Below are positions 34,464 to 42,184 of a stretch of DNA of 64,000 bases, piece after piece. Positions within the stretch are counted from its first letter, which is position 1, and each line of letters starts with the position of its first letter. The notes under the pieces were generated by a model. That model did no database searches. It was given only the letters and a program-made list of their open reading frames with translations, and was not told where the DNA came from. This DNA is from Palsa-360 sp963710315 (GTDB lineage: Bacteria > Acidobacteriota > Terriglobia > Acidiferrales > UBA7541), in the NCBI GenBank assembly GCA_963710315.1, contig CAVPZW010000005.1, positions 496,001 to 560,000 of the forward strand, read 5' to 3'. The translations under genes were made by a program, and so were the position numbers.

Positions 34464-34757
34464 ATGGCTGTAAAGGTTATGATTCCGACGCCGCTCCGCC
34501 AGTTTACCGGAAAGCAGTCCAGCTTCGAATGTAACGCGGCCACTGTGGGCGAGGCGCTCAGCGGACTGACGGGAGCGTTTACCGAGCTGCGGAAGCACCT
34601 TTTTACGGACGACGGAAAGATTCGCAGCTTCGTGAATGTGTACGTGAACGACGAGGACATACGTTTCCTGGACAAGGAAAACACCAAAACCAGGGATGGC
34701 GATACGGTGAGCATCGTGCCTTCCATCGCCGGCGGTTCCGCGCCAAGCGGCAAGTAA
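34464..34757 (+). CDS. MoaD/ThiS-like sulfur carrier (CysO-like) with C-terminal extension
   Basis: 97 residues, beta-grasp fold: VKVMIPTPLRQFTGKQSSFE, ATVGEALSGLTGAF, VNVYVNDEDIRFLDKENTKT and the C-terminal strand DTVSIVPSIAGG. CysO-type features are the long DGKIRSFVNVYVND region and the DKENTKTRDGD loop. Active carriers end in GG, adenylated and thiocarboxylated at the last Gly; here GG (residues 90-91) is followed by SAPSGK, so a precursor form is encoded. ATG 34464 lies downstream of AGGGGAGA. moeZ follows after 39 bases. Confidence 0.92.
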   Translation: MAVKVMIPTPLRQFTGKQSSFECNAATVGEALSGLTGAFTELRKHLFTDDGKIRSFVNVYVNDEDIRFLDKENTKTRDGDTVSIVPSIAGGSAPSGK

Positions 34758-34796
34758 ATCCGCAAAATTGCGGGAAGAAATTAGAGGAGAACGTTC

Positions 34797-35975
34797 GTGG
34801 CAATCCCGACTGATACATTGAAACAGCAGGAAACAAAGCTTTCCAAGGAAGAAATTCAGCGCTATAGCCGCCACCTGATCATGCCGGAAGTGGGCATGGA
34901 TGGGCAGCTCAAGCTCAAGCGCGCTCGCGTGTTGATGATCGGCACGGGCGGACTGGGCGCTCCGCTTGGCCTCTATCTGGCCGCGGCAGGAGTGGGGCAT
35001 CTGGGGCTTGTGGACTTCGACGTTGTCGATTCCTCGAATTTGCAGCGCCAGGTAACCTTCACCACGGCGGACGTCGGAAAGCCCAAGTCCGAAGCGGCCA
35101 AGGCGAGGCTTTCGGCGCTCAACCCGGCCATTGAAATCGTGTCCTACGAGACGCGCCTGACCAGCGAAAATGCGCTCGAACTTTTCCGCGATTACGACAT
35201 CATCGTGGATGGCACCGACAATTTTCCCACGCGTTTTTTGGTGAACGATGCCTGCGTGCTGCTCGGCAAGCCGAACGTGTACGGATCTATTTTCCGGTTC
35301 GAGGGGCAAGCCACCGTTTTCGGGTATCCGGGCGGGCCGTGCTACCGCTGCTTGTATCCTGAGCCGCCTCCGCCGGGGCTTGTTCCATCGTGCGCCGAGG
35401 GCGGCGTGCTGGGCGTGCTGCCGGGCATTGTCGGCTCGATCCAGGCGATGGAAACCATTAAACTGATTCTGGGCAGCGGAGAGCCGCTGGTGGGGCGATT
35501 GCTGCTGTTTGACGCACTGGCCATGCGCTTCCGGGAACTGAAGTTGAAGAAGAATCCGGAATGCGCCATTTGCGGCCCGCACCGCACGATAACAAAGTTG
35601 ATCGATTACGAGGAATTCTGCGGAATTCGAGGCGAGGAGACTCCTGCAATGACGGACGGTATTCAGGAAATTACGGCGACGGAACTGAAGGCGCGGCAGG
35701 ATCGCGGCGACAAGCTGTTTATTCTGGACGTGCGCGAGCCGCATGAATATCAGATTTGCAACTTAAATGGAAAGTTAATTCCTCTGGGAGAGCTGACGCG
35801 CCGCGTGAACGAGCTGGACAGTTCCGTGGAGATGGTTGTGCACTGCCGCAGCGGCAAGCGCTCGGCCGACGCCATACATTTCCTGCAAACGGCGGGCTTT
35901 AAGAAGCTGTGGAACCTGAAGGGCGGCGTCCTGGCCTGGGCCGATGAAGTCGATCCCAAGATGCCCAAGTACTAA
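34797..35975 (+). CDS. moeZ: MoeZ-like adenylyltransferase/sulfurtransferase (ThiF plus rhodanese)
   Basis: 392 residues. The N-terminal E1-like domain has RYSRHLIMPEVGMDGQLKLK, nucleotide loop GTGGLGAPLGLYLAAAGVG and DNFPTRFLVND, with zinc cysteines in CYRCLYP and CAICG. The C-terminal rhodanese (from about residue 285) has active-site Cys in VVHCRSGKRSAD. It would adenylate and thiocarboxylate the preceding carrier, receiving sulfur on the rhodanese Cys. GTG 34797 follows AGAGGAGAAC. It closes the cysM-JAMM-carrier-moeZ cluster. Confidence 0.93.
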   Translation: MAIPTDTLKQQETKLSKEEIQRYSRHLIMPEVGMDGQLKLKRARVLMIGTGGLGAPLGLYLAAAGVGHLGLVDFDVVDSSNLQRQVTFTTADVGKPKSEAAKARLSALNPAIEIVSYETRLTSENALELFRDYDIIVDGTDNFPTRFLVNDACVLLGKPNVYGSIFRFEGQATVFGYPGGPCYRCLYPEPPPPGLVPSCAEGGVLGVLPGIVGSIQAMETIKLILGSGEPLVGRLLLFDALAMRFRELKLKKNPECAICGPHRTITKLIDYEEFCGIRGEETPAMTDGIQEITATELKARQDRGDKLFILDVREPHEYQICNLNGKLIPLGELTRRVNELDSSVEMVVHCRSGKRSADAIHFLQTAGFKKLWNLKGGVLAWADEVDPKMPKY

Positions 35976-36056
35976 GAGAGAAAATCAGGGCTGCGTTTTC
36001 CCGCCGGGCGTTTAAGGCATACCGCGGGATGGCGAGCCCACACTGAGGGAGTGCAA

Positions 36057-36290
36057 ATGCCAGCAGCCAAGATCACTATCCGGAATGATGGACCCTTGCT
36101 CGTTGAGGGCGAAGTGGAATTGCTCGACGCGGAAGGCAAGGCATTCGGCCTCGGTGGACGCAGTGCGTTCGCTCTGTGCCGTTGCGGCCATTCCGCGAAT
36201 AAGCCCTTCTGTGACGGGGCTCATAAAGCTGCCGGCTTTCAAGATAAGCAGCAAGCCCGGAACCTCCCGCCGCAGCCTCCCAAGGCTTAG
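36057..36290 (+). CDS. CDGSH iron-sulfur domain protein
   Basis: 77 residues. One CDGSH motif CRCGHSANKPFCDGAHKAAGF supplies three Cys and one His for a [2Fe-2S] cluster, preceded by KITIRNDGPLLVEGEVEL as in small bacterial CDGSH proteins of the mitoNEET type 2. Role is redox or cluster transfer; no partner is known. ATG 36057 has TGAGGGA eight bases upstream; the GTG at 36051 lies too close. It follows moeZ by 82 bases. Confidence 0.88.
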   Translation: MPAAKITIRNDGPLLVEGEVELLDAEGKAFGLGGRSAFALCRCGHSANKPFCDGAHKAAGFQDKQQARNLPPQPPKA

Positions 36291-36349
36291 CCGCCCTCAC
36301 AAGCCTCCGAGACGGCAGCGAAATTCAAATTGAGCATCATAAAGGCATG

Positions 36350-36391
36350 AATCTCCCGATTGACGGTTTTCCCGCCGCCAATCGGGAGATT
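36350..36391. other. Inverted repeat, 13-base perfect arms
   Basis: AATCTCCCGATTG and CAATCGGGAGATT separated by 16 bases, 60 bases after the CDGSH gene stop. No T-run follows, so it may be a transcript-end hairpin or a protein site. Not part of the other repeat families. Confidence 0.6.
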
Positions 36392-36713
36392 GCCGTTTCC
36401 AAGGCTTAAAGCCAATGCTTGCAACCTCATAAATTTCTAATCTGCCAGACAAATCGAATCCCAGGTAGTGTCAAACTTGCCACTAGTGTGTAGCGAAATG
36501 AGAAGATCAATGGAGTCCTTGTAACATTTCTATTCATTTTCAAGGAACGTCAAATCGATCCATCCACCCTCGCATCCTGCCGAAACTCGCAAGTTGCTAA
36601 TTATAAAGATACTTACAAGTATCTCAAAATCTTTGCCAAATCGGCTGCGAACTTGCTTCCCTCTATTGCGAAGTAAGAACTAGGGCCCATGTAACTGCTC
36701 AACTGGGGGAGCG
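36392..36713. other. Gene-free stretch before the diguanylate cyclase
   Basis: About 320 bases, clearly more AT-rich than its surroundings (for example CTTACAAGTATCTCAAAATC). I see no credible gene. The direct echo GATACTTACAAGTATC near 36607 is a short palindrome and could be an operator. It most likely holds the promoter of the downstream gene. Confidence 0.5.
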
Positions 36714-38012
36714 GTGAGTGTGGTATATCAAATTCGGGCATGGTGTTGGAACTATCGCTGGTTTCTAGGAATACTCGGCGCGGTAGCGTTTCTTGCGTCT
36801 GCCGCCTGGCTGCGAGAACTTCCGATCTCTTCTGAGCCAATACTCTACTCATACCTGCAAATCGTGGGCAGCCTGCTTTGCTTCACCTATGCAGCCAACG
36901 CCCTGGTGCGTTTCCGCGGAACGCATGACCGCCTCACATTGATCCTCGCTTTTGGTTTCGTCCTTTCCGGCGTGATCGAAACCGCCGCGACATTCAATTT
37001 CTACGACATTTTGGCTTACGGGGTCTTCAGCCAGTTGCGCGTGCCTCTGGCGTGGATGGTGAGCCGCACGTTGCTGGCTTTGGTGCTGATTGCGGCGCTG
37101 GTTGTGGAGCGCCGAGTGCCGAACTCGCGCGAGCCCGGCAGGGAAATTGCGATTGCCCTTTTCGTGGTTGTGGGCGTCGCCTACCTGACCAGCGCCGCGT
37201 ACTTCGGGTCTCGCCTTGAGCCTGCCATGCACCCGCAGGCCCTTGTTTCAAGGCCCGGAGATTTATTGCCGGCAATTCTGTTCGGCATCGCAGCAATCGG
37301 ATTTACGCGCAGGTCGCGGCGACATGCCTCGCCATTCGACCGCATATTTTGCGCCGCGCTTTGGATGAATGTGGCCTGCCACGTCCTGGCATCGCAATCG
37401 GAGAGGCTGCTCGATGTGCCTTTCACCGTGGCCCAGTTCCTGAAAGTGGGCAGCTATGCACTCGTGCTGGGCGGAGCGCTGCTGGACAACGCGCGGCTGT
37501 TCGATCAAGTCCGCAAACTTGCCGTGACGGATCCGCTGACCGGTCTTTCGAACTACCGCACGCTGATCAACGTCATGGAAACGGAAATCCAGCGCTCGAG
37601 CCGCACTGGCCGCCCGTTTGCCGTGCTGCTGTTTGACCTGGACAGGCTGAAGGCCATCAACGACGAGCACGGGCACCTGGTCGGCAGCCGCGCTATTTGC
37701 CGCCTGGCAAGCGTGCTTCAGATCCAATCCCGCGCAATGGATACCGCCGCGCGATATGGCGGCGATGAATTTGCCGTGGTGTTGCCGGAAGCAGGAGAGG
37801 AAGCGGCCGTTTCGGTGAGCCGGCGCATTTGCGAGCGGCTGGCGAACGACGGCGAATTTCCACCTGTCACGGTGAGCGTGGGCGCAGCTGTCTACCCGCG
37901 GGACGCGGAAACGATTGATGGATTGTTCAACGTCGCGGATCGGGCTCTCTATGGAATGAAGCGGCGACCCGATGGGATTCGGGCGCTGGCCCGCATCGCG
38001 GCTTGTCTGTAA
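36714..38012 (+). CDS. Membrane-bound GGDEF diguanylate cyclase
   Basis: 432 residues. The first 260 form about seven transmembrane segments (WFLGILGAVAFLASAAWLRE, SYLQIVGSLLCFTYAANALV, LTLILAFGFVLSGVIETAAT, others), a MASE-type sensor. The C-terminal GGDEF domain starts LAVTDPLTGLSNYRTLINVM and has the intact active site RYGGDEFAVVLPEA, with RxxD (RAMD) five residues before GGDEF, the inhibitory I-site. It should make c-di-GMP with product inhibition. Start GTG 36714 or GTG 36720; GGGGAG at 36706-36711 favours the second. A PilZ gene follows. Confidence 0.9.
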   Translation: MSVVYQIRAWCWNYRWFLGILGAVAFLASAAWLRELPISSEPILYSYLQIVGSLLCFTYAANALVRFRGTHDRLTLILAFGFVLSGVIETAATFNFYDILAYGVFSQLRVPLAWMVSRTLLALVLIAALVVERRVPNSREPGREIAIALFVVVGVAYLTSAAYFGSRLEPAMHPQALVSRPGDLLPAILFGIAAIGFTRRSRRHASPFDRIFCAALWMNVACHVLASQSERLLDVPFTVAQFLKVGSYALVLGGALLDNARLFDQVRKLAVTDPLTGLSNYRTLINVMETEIQRSSRTGRPFAVLLFDLDRLKAINDEHGHLVGSRAICRLASVLQIQSRAMDTAARYGGDEFAVVLPEAGEEAAVSVSRRICERLANDGEFPPVTVSVGAAVYPRDAETIDGLFNVADRALYGMKRRPDGIRALARIAACL

Positions 38013-38071
38013 AGAAGTACGAGCGTGCGTCCGCCGCGGAGGAAAAGGCCGCCGGACAACTGAGGGAAAAG

Positions 38072-38404
38072 ATGCCGCAAGCATTCGATGTGGAACGACT
38101 CGAAAAAAGAATTCCGATGACGGTGGCAGTCCACATTTCCGAGCGCCAGTCCGCCTCCTGTGTGGAGACGACGTTTACCGAAGACGTCAGTTCACGCGGG
38201 GCGCGAGTGCCGAGCGCTCGCCGCTGGAAACTCAACGATATTGTGAATTTTGAATCGTTGCCCGGCGATTTCCGCGCTAAGGCGCGCGTGGCGTATTGCC
38301 GGCCGCATCCCGATGGTTATGTCATCGGACTTGAGTTCCTAGAGCCCAATGGCCGGTGGGTGGTTACCTCCCCATTCGGCTCAGGGAAACCGCTGCAAGG
38401 ATAG
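38072..38404 (+). CDS. PilZ-domain protein next to a diguanylate cyclase
   Basis: 110 residues. RLEKR (RxxxR) and EDVSSRG (DxSxxG) are intact c-di-GMP motifs; strand VGLEFLEPN-like sequence (YVIGLEFLEPNGRW) closes the barrel. ATG 38072 is preceded by GAGGGA at 38062-38067; the frame is open to 38003, overlapping the cyclase stop. Being 59 bases behind the GGDEF gene, it is a likely local receptor for its product. Confidence 0.82.
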   Translation: MPQAFDVERLEKRIPMTVAVHISERQSASCVETTFTEDVSSRGARVPSARRWKLNDIVNFESLPGDFRAKARVAYCRPHPDGYVIGLEFLEPNGRWVVTSPFGSGKPLQG

Positions 38405-38447
38405 GAGGGACACGCGAAGAAGGCAAACAACTGGCGTAAGGTTTTAC

Positions 38448-38495
38448 CCAAAAGCGTCTGACATTCCGCGGGAACGGGATGGCAGACGCTTTTGG
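38448..38495. terminator. Bidirectional terminator-like hairpin
   Basis: Perfect 13-base arms CCAAAAGCGTCTG and CAGACGCTTTTGG with a 22-base loop, at the convergent end of the PilZ gene (plus) and the glycosyltransferase (minus). The A-run and T-run within the arms give U-rich ends for both directions. Confidence 0.7.
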
Positions 38496-38644
38496 TGCGT
38501 TTGGAGGGATCGTGATTTTTGATTCGTGAATCGTAATTCGTGGCTTGTGGATCTGGATTTGCGCCGCGCGGCTCATCGGTTCTGCCGTGCAAAGCCAATC
38601 TCAATTACTTTCAACTTCGTTCCGTTCAAATCAAACATTGCAAT

Positions 38645-39736
38645 CTAGATTGCTGGCCGCTGCAAGAGATTCTCGTATGAGCGGAGAGTTTCCTCGACCA
38701 TTTTATTTGCGGAGAAGCTGGTGAGAATTGTTTCACGGGCGGCCTTGCCGAGGCGGGAGGCGTCTTCGGGGCGGGAAAGTAATTTCGCGATGGAGGAAGC
38801 CAGGGCCTCCGAATCAAGATCGTTTACGAGAAGGCCATTTTGCGCGTGCGACACAACTTCGGGGACTCCTCCGCGCGCAATGGCCACAACGGGCAATCCA
38901 TGTGCCATTGCTGCGAGCAGGGCGCTGCCGAGCGGTTCTTCGTGGGAGGGAAATGCGAAGACTTCCGTCGCCGAAAAAATAGTTTCGATATCTGTCGATG
39001 GAGGCAGGAATTTTACGGCGTCTCCCACTTGAAGCTGTTGCGCGAAAGCTTGCAGCTTGGACAATTCCGGGCCGGCGCCGCGCAGGAGCAAGATGCACGC
39101 TGGGAACTGCACACGCAATTTCGCAAAAGCTTCCAGCAGAAGCGCATGACCCTTCTCCGGCACGAAGGCGGCGACATTTCCGATGCAAGGTGCGCCACGC
39201 GGAATTTCAAGCCGGCGGCGAGCGCTGTCGCGTTGCTCCTGGGAAATTTGCGCAGGGATTGGCACGCCATCGTGGATCACAAGAACTTGGCTTGCGGGGA
39301 GTCCGCTTCGGATCACGGATTGTTCCACGAAATGTGACACGGCGATGACTCGCGCCGCCGAGCGATATCTGGCCATGGAAATAAATCCCTGCGAGATAGG
39401 TAGAGCGATTCTTCTGGAAATGACGACTGGGACGGCGCGGTGCGCTCTGGCGAGCCACGCGGAGGTGAGCGCATGAGGCTCGTTTGCGTGAATTAGGTCG
39501 AAGCGGCCTTCACGTAGCAACTTGCGGATTTGCAGCGCGGCCGCCAGACGCCGCCCGCGCGGATCGACAACGTGCACGGGCGAGCCGATTTCCTTTGCGC
39601 GCGCAGCCAGAAGCGAATCGCGCAATGCAAGCAATTCGGGAGCGTGACCGCGTTCGCGCAAGCCTTGCAAGAGGAGCAACGCCTGATGCTGCCCTCCGCG
39701 AAAGTCCCGGCCGAGGTCCACGATGAGTGGGCGCAA
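38645..39736 (-). CDS. Family 4 glycosyltransferase
   Basis: 363 residues, GT-B fold. N-terminus LIVDLGRDFRGGQHQALLLL with the GG loop, acceptor-side DLIHANEPHALTSAWL, and the donor site GNVAAFVPEKGHALLLEAFA, EVFAFPSHEEPLGSALLAAM (EPLG replaces the common E-x7-E) and GGVPEVV. Retaining transfer of a nucleotide sugar to a surface glycan or lipopolysaccharide is likely. It starts two bases after the GT2 stop, so the two are one operon. Confidence 0.88.
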   Translation of the reverse strand: MRPLIVDLGRDFRGGQHQALLLLQGLRERGHAPELLALRDSLLAARAKEIGSPVHVVDPRGRRLAAALQIRKLLREGRFDLIHANEPHALTSAWLARAHRAVPVVISRRIALPISQGFISMARYRSAARVIAVSHFVEQSVIRSGLPASQVLVIHDGVPIPAQISQEQRDSARRRLEIPRGAPCIGNVAAFVPEKGHALLLEAFAKLRVQFPACILLLRGAGPELSKLQAFAQQLQVGDAVKFLPPSTDIETIFSATEVFAFPSHEEPLGSALLAAMAHGLPVVAIARGGVPEVVSHAQNGLLVNDLDSEALASSIAKLLSRPEDASRLGKAARETILTSFSANKMVEETLRSYENLLQRPAI

Positions 39737-39738
39737 TC

Positions 39739-40533
39739 TCAGGCCTCACCGGGTTTTGGCCAGGAGCGATGTGAGAGCTTCTCGCCCGCGAGCAGGCGCC
39801 CGAGTTTGCGGTACTTCACGTAAATATATTTTGCGGACATCCAGGCGATCAGCCAGCCGCGGTATCCATCCAGGAGGCCGAGCTGAATCACAAGTTTTTG
39901 AAAGAAGGTCCACGGCGGCGCAAAAATCATTGCGGCGCGCCAGCTCTTGCGCCCGTGCTCGAACATATCTTCCGCGGCCATGTTGCTAAAGGCTTCTATC
40001 TTGGCTTCGTGCTCGGCAAAAGAGCGTACCGTGTAGTGATAAAGATGGCCTTTGAGGCGGCCGACGGGCGGATCGCCGTCCAACTTCACAGCGTCGTGAG
40101 GAACGCCTACGAATTTACCGCCATCGCGGCGATACAAACGCAACTTGTATTCAGGGTACCATCCGGAATGGCGAATCCATCCGCCGATGTAATTCGACAA
40201 TCTGGAAAAATCGTATCCTATTTCGACGGGCGCTTCCTTCTTCCAACGCAAAACAGAGTCGCGCAATTCGGGACTCAATTCCTCGTCGCAATCGAGAGAC
40301 AGTATCCAATCGTTCGAGGCCAGCGAAGCCGCATAATTTTTCTGGCTACCGAGGTTATCAAGCTTCCGGTTAAAAACACGCGCATCGAACTGGCGAGCAA
40401 TTTCACAGGTACGATCCGTGGAGCCCGAGTCCACTACAACAATTTCGTCCGCAACGCCCACGAGCGAGGCCAGGGCGCGCGGCAGGTCCAGTTCTTCGTT
40501 GTACGAAATTAGAGTCGCAGTCAGTGCAGGCAT
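39739..40533 (-). CDS. Family 2 glycosyltransferase (WaaE/KdtX-like)
   Basis: 264 residues. ATLISYNEELDLPRALASLV and EIVVVDSGSTDRTCEIARQF are the GT-A start; DXD-like site in ILSLDCDEELSPEL. The C-terminal part YPEYKLRLYRRDGGKFVGVP-HDAVKLDG is typical of lipopolysaccharide-core beta-glucosyltransferases such as WaaE. It is membrane-associated through the hydrophobic helices after FFQKLVIQLGLLDG. Co-transcribed with the downstream GT4; function in core or O-chain assembly fits with the rfaE1 kinase at 15 kb. Confidence 0.9.
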   Translation of the reverse strand: MPALTATLISYNEELDLPRALASLVGVADEIVVVDSGSTDRTCEIARQFDARVFNRKLDNLGSQKNYAASLASNDWILSLDCDEELSPELRDSVLRWKKEAPVEIGYDFSRLSNYIGGWIRHSGWYPEYKLRLYRRDGGKFVGVPHDAVKLDGDPPVGRLKGHLYHYTVRSFAEHEAKIEAFSNMAAEDMFEHGRKSWRAAMIFAPPWTFFQKLVIQLGLLDGYRGWLIAWMSAKYIYVKYRKLGRLLAGEKLSHRSWPKPGEA

Positions 40534-40582
40534 CGGAATTCCAATCGGTTACGGTAACACGAAATGCGGCGGACGTGGTTGA

Positions 40583-40661
40583 GTAGCGCGGTCCGCCGCG
40601 GCGGACTGCGGATTTTGGTCCTTGCAAGGCCTAAAACCGCACAGGCTGAAGCCTATGCCAC
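40583..40661. repeat. Palindromic intergenic repeat, family A with altered left arm
   Basis: GTAGCGCGGTCCGCCGCGGC (self-complementary insert) in the left arm, standard loop GGTCCTTGCAAGGCCTAAAA and right arm CAGGCTGAAGCCTATGCCAC. Lies between the FHA gene and the glycosyltransferase operon, both minus strand. Confidence 0.85.
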
Positions 40662-40676
40662 GCAAACCTGCGGCAG

Positions 40677-41228
40677 TTATCGCATCGGTGCGATTGTGGG
40701 CGTGACGCTGACGAGGATCACGGAGGTGCCGATGCGGAATTCGGAAAGATGCTTCAACTCGGCCACGCGCACGCGCTCATCGTCAAGGTATGTGCCATTG
40801 GTGGAATCCATATCGCGCAGGCGGATCACATCGCCCTTAATTTCAATTGAGCAATGCCAGCGTGAAATTTCCTTGTCGTTGATGACGATGTCGGCGTCAG
40901 CCCTGCCCAGGACCACGCGCGGTTTTTCCACGGGATAGACAAGTCCGCGCGAGGGACCAGCGATTACCGAAAGCGCGATCGCTTTCCCCTTGGGCAGTTG
41001 CAAGGAGCTCGCTTCGGCACTGCCTGCGGCCGCCAGCCAGGGAGCGCCCGAGCTGCGCGCAAAGTCCGGCAGCGGCGTGAAGACCTGAGTGGCCTCGGGG
41101 CTGCGCGGGATTTCCACAACGGTGCTTTTTCCGCACTTGCCGCACTGAAATTGCACGCGTGGGAGTCCCACCAATTGCTTATCTGGGAGAGAGTGCTGAG
41201 CGCCACAACTGGAGCAAGCAACTTTCAT
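40677..41228 (-). CDS. FHA-domain protein with N-terminal zinc ribbon
   Basis: 183 residues. The first 40 (CSSCGAQHSLPDKQL, FQCGKCGKSTVV) are an MJ0042-type CxxC-CxxC zinc ribbon; a variable linker follows; the C-terminal 90 are a forkhead-associated phosphothreonine-binding domain: PRVVLGRADADIVINDKEIS-RWHCSIE and MDSTNGTYLDDERV. The Arg, Ser-Arg-His and Asn-Gly of FHA are all present. It would bind proteins phosphorylated by Ser/Thr kinases, which are common in Acidobacteriota; no kinase is in the window. GTG/ATG choice: ATG 41228. Confidence 0.9.
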   Translation of the reverse strand: MKVACSSCGAQHSLPDKQLVGLPRVQFQCGKCGKSTVVEIPRSPEATQVFTPLPDFARSSGAPWLAAAGSAEASSLQLPKGKAIALSVIAGPSRGLVYPVEKPRVVLGRADADIVINDKEISRWHCSIEIKGDVIRLRDMDSTNGTYLDDERVRVAELKHLSEFRIGTSVILVSVTPTIAPMR

Positions 41229-41596
41229 CGGTTCCTGCGAAATCGAATTTCACTTTCAAACTGAATACATCAGCCCGGCTGTTGAAGCGACCAACTATAG
41301 TCTGGCGCTTCTGACCGATGCGGATGGCCGTCTTCCAGGCGTACGAGCAAAATATCAATCATGGCCAATGGGCATCAAGCTTGGCCTTCGGCGATTGCTG
41401 ATCTAACTTATCATGGGTGACTTGCGATCCAATGGGGCTTCGCGCAAGGAGTTTCGAAAGGGGAACTATCGCCGAAGGCCGTTGATTCTACAATGGTTGT
41501 AGGTTTCCACGCCATCCGTTGACGTCCGTATAAAGAGTGGCGCACCCACGCCGATGATATTCCACCGGCCCTTGAAAAAATGCGTGAAGTTTTGTT
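41229..41596. other. Gene-free stretch
   Basis: About 370 bases between two minus-strand genes. I find no open frame with plausible codon use or family features and no repeat of families A to D. It probably includes the promoter of the FHA gene and the 3' end of the DUF3467 transcript. Confidence 0.5.
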
Positions 41597-41899
41597 CTAC
41601 TGCACGAAACCTACATTGGGGACGGGCGGTTCGGGTACCTCGCGGATGGGGCCGAACTGTTTCTCGTAGCGCCTGATATTTTCTTCGAGCGCGTGCAGGA
41701 TTCGTTTGGCGTGTCCCGGGCTTACGATCACGCTGGAAACCAGTTTTCCCTGAGGCACATTGGGAAACACGTAGATGAAATGCACGGTGAACTCTTCCGC
41801 CGTATGGTGAAACATCACCAGGTTGGAAAATTGCCCGACCAATTCCTTTTCGTCGGCCTTGATTTGCACTTGAACCTGCTCGCCGCCCGTTTGCGCCAT
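41597..41899 (-). CDS. DUF3467 protein
   Basis: 100 residues. The body VQVQIKADEKELVGQFSNLV and FTVHFIYVFPNVPQGKLVSS-VIVSPGHAKRILHALEENIR is the full DUF3467 domain, a small beta-alpha fold of unknown function found in many bacteria. The proline-rich C-terminus ends VPEPPVPNVGFVQ. ATG 41899 is preceded by GGAGGAACCC (on the minus strand). Monocistronic. Confidence 0.85.
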   Translation of the reverse strand: MAQTGGEQVQVQIKADEKELVGQFSNLVMFHHTAEEFTVHFIYVFPNVPQGKLVSSVIVSPGHAKRILHALEENIRRYEKQFGPIREVPEPPVPNVGFVQ

Positions 41900-42184
41900 G
41901 GGTTCCTCCGGTCACGGAGATCGTTCTCCGCGAATCGTTCCATTTGCGACACTACCATATTCCGCGCGGCGAAGGCATGAGCAACGTGCGCGCAGGTTTC
42001 TCCGCCACTTGAAACGCGGAAGTCTCGCCGGCTTTCTTGCAATTTCGCCAAATAAGAAAAATTGCCGGCGGGATGCCGGCGCTACGTTTGGACATGTAAA
42101 TTATCGAGCACACTCCTGCCGCATATGGATTGACTCGCTGTTGCATTAATGCTAGTTTATTGAAGATATTTATGTAGGTTAACT

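Noticed and set aside
41466..41915. 149-residue minus-strand ORF overlapping DUF3467
   Set aside because: Arginine/glycine-rich shadow in another frame of a well-supported gene.
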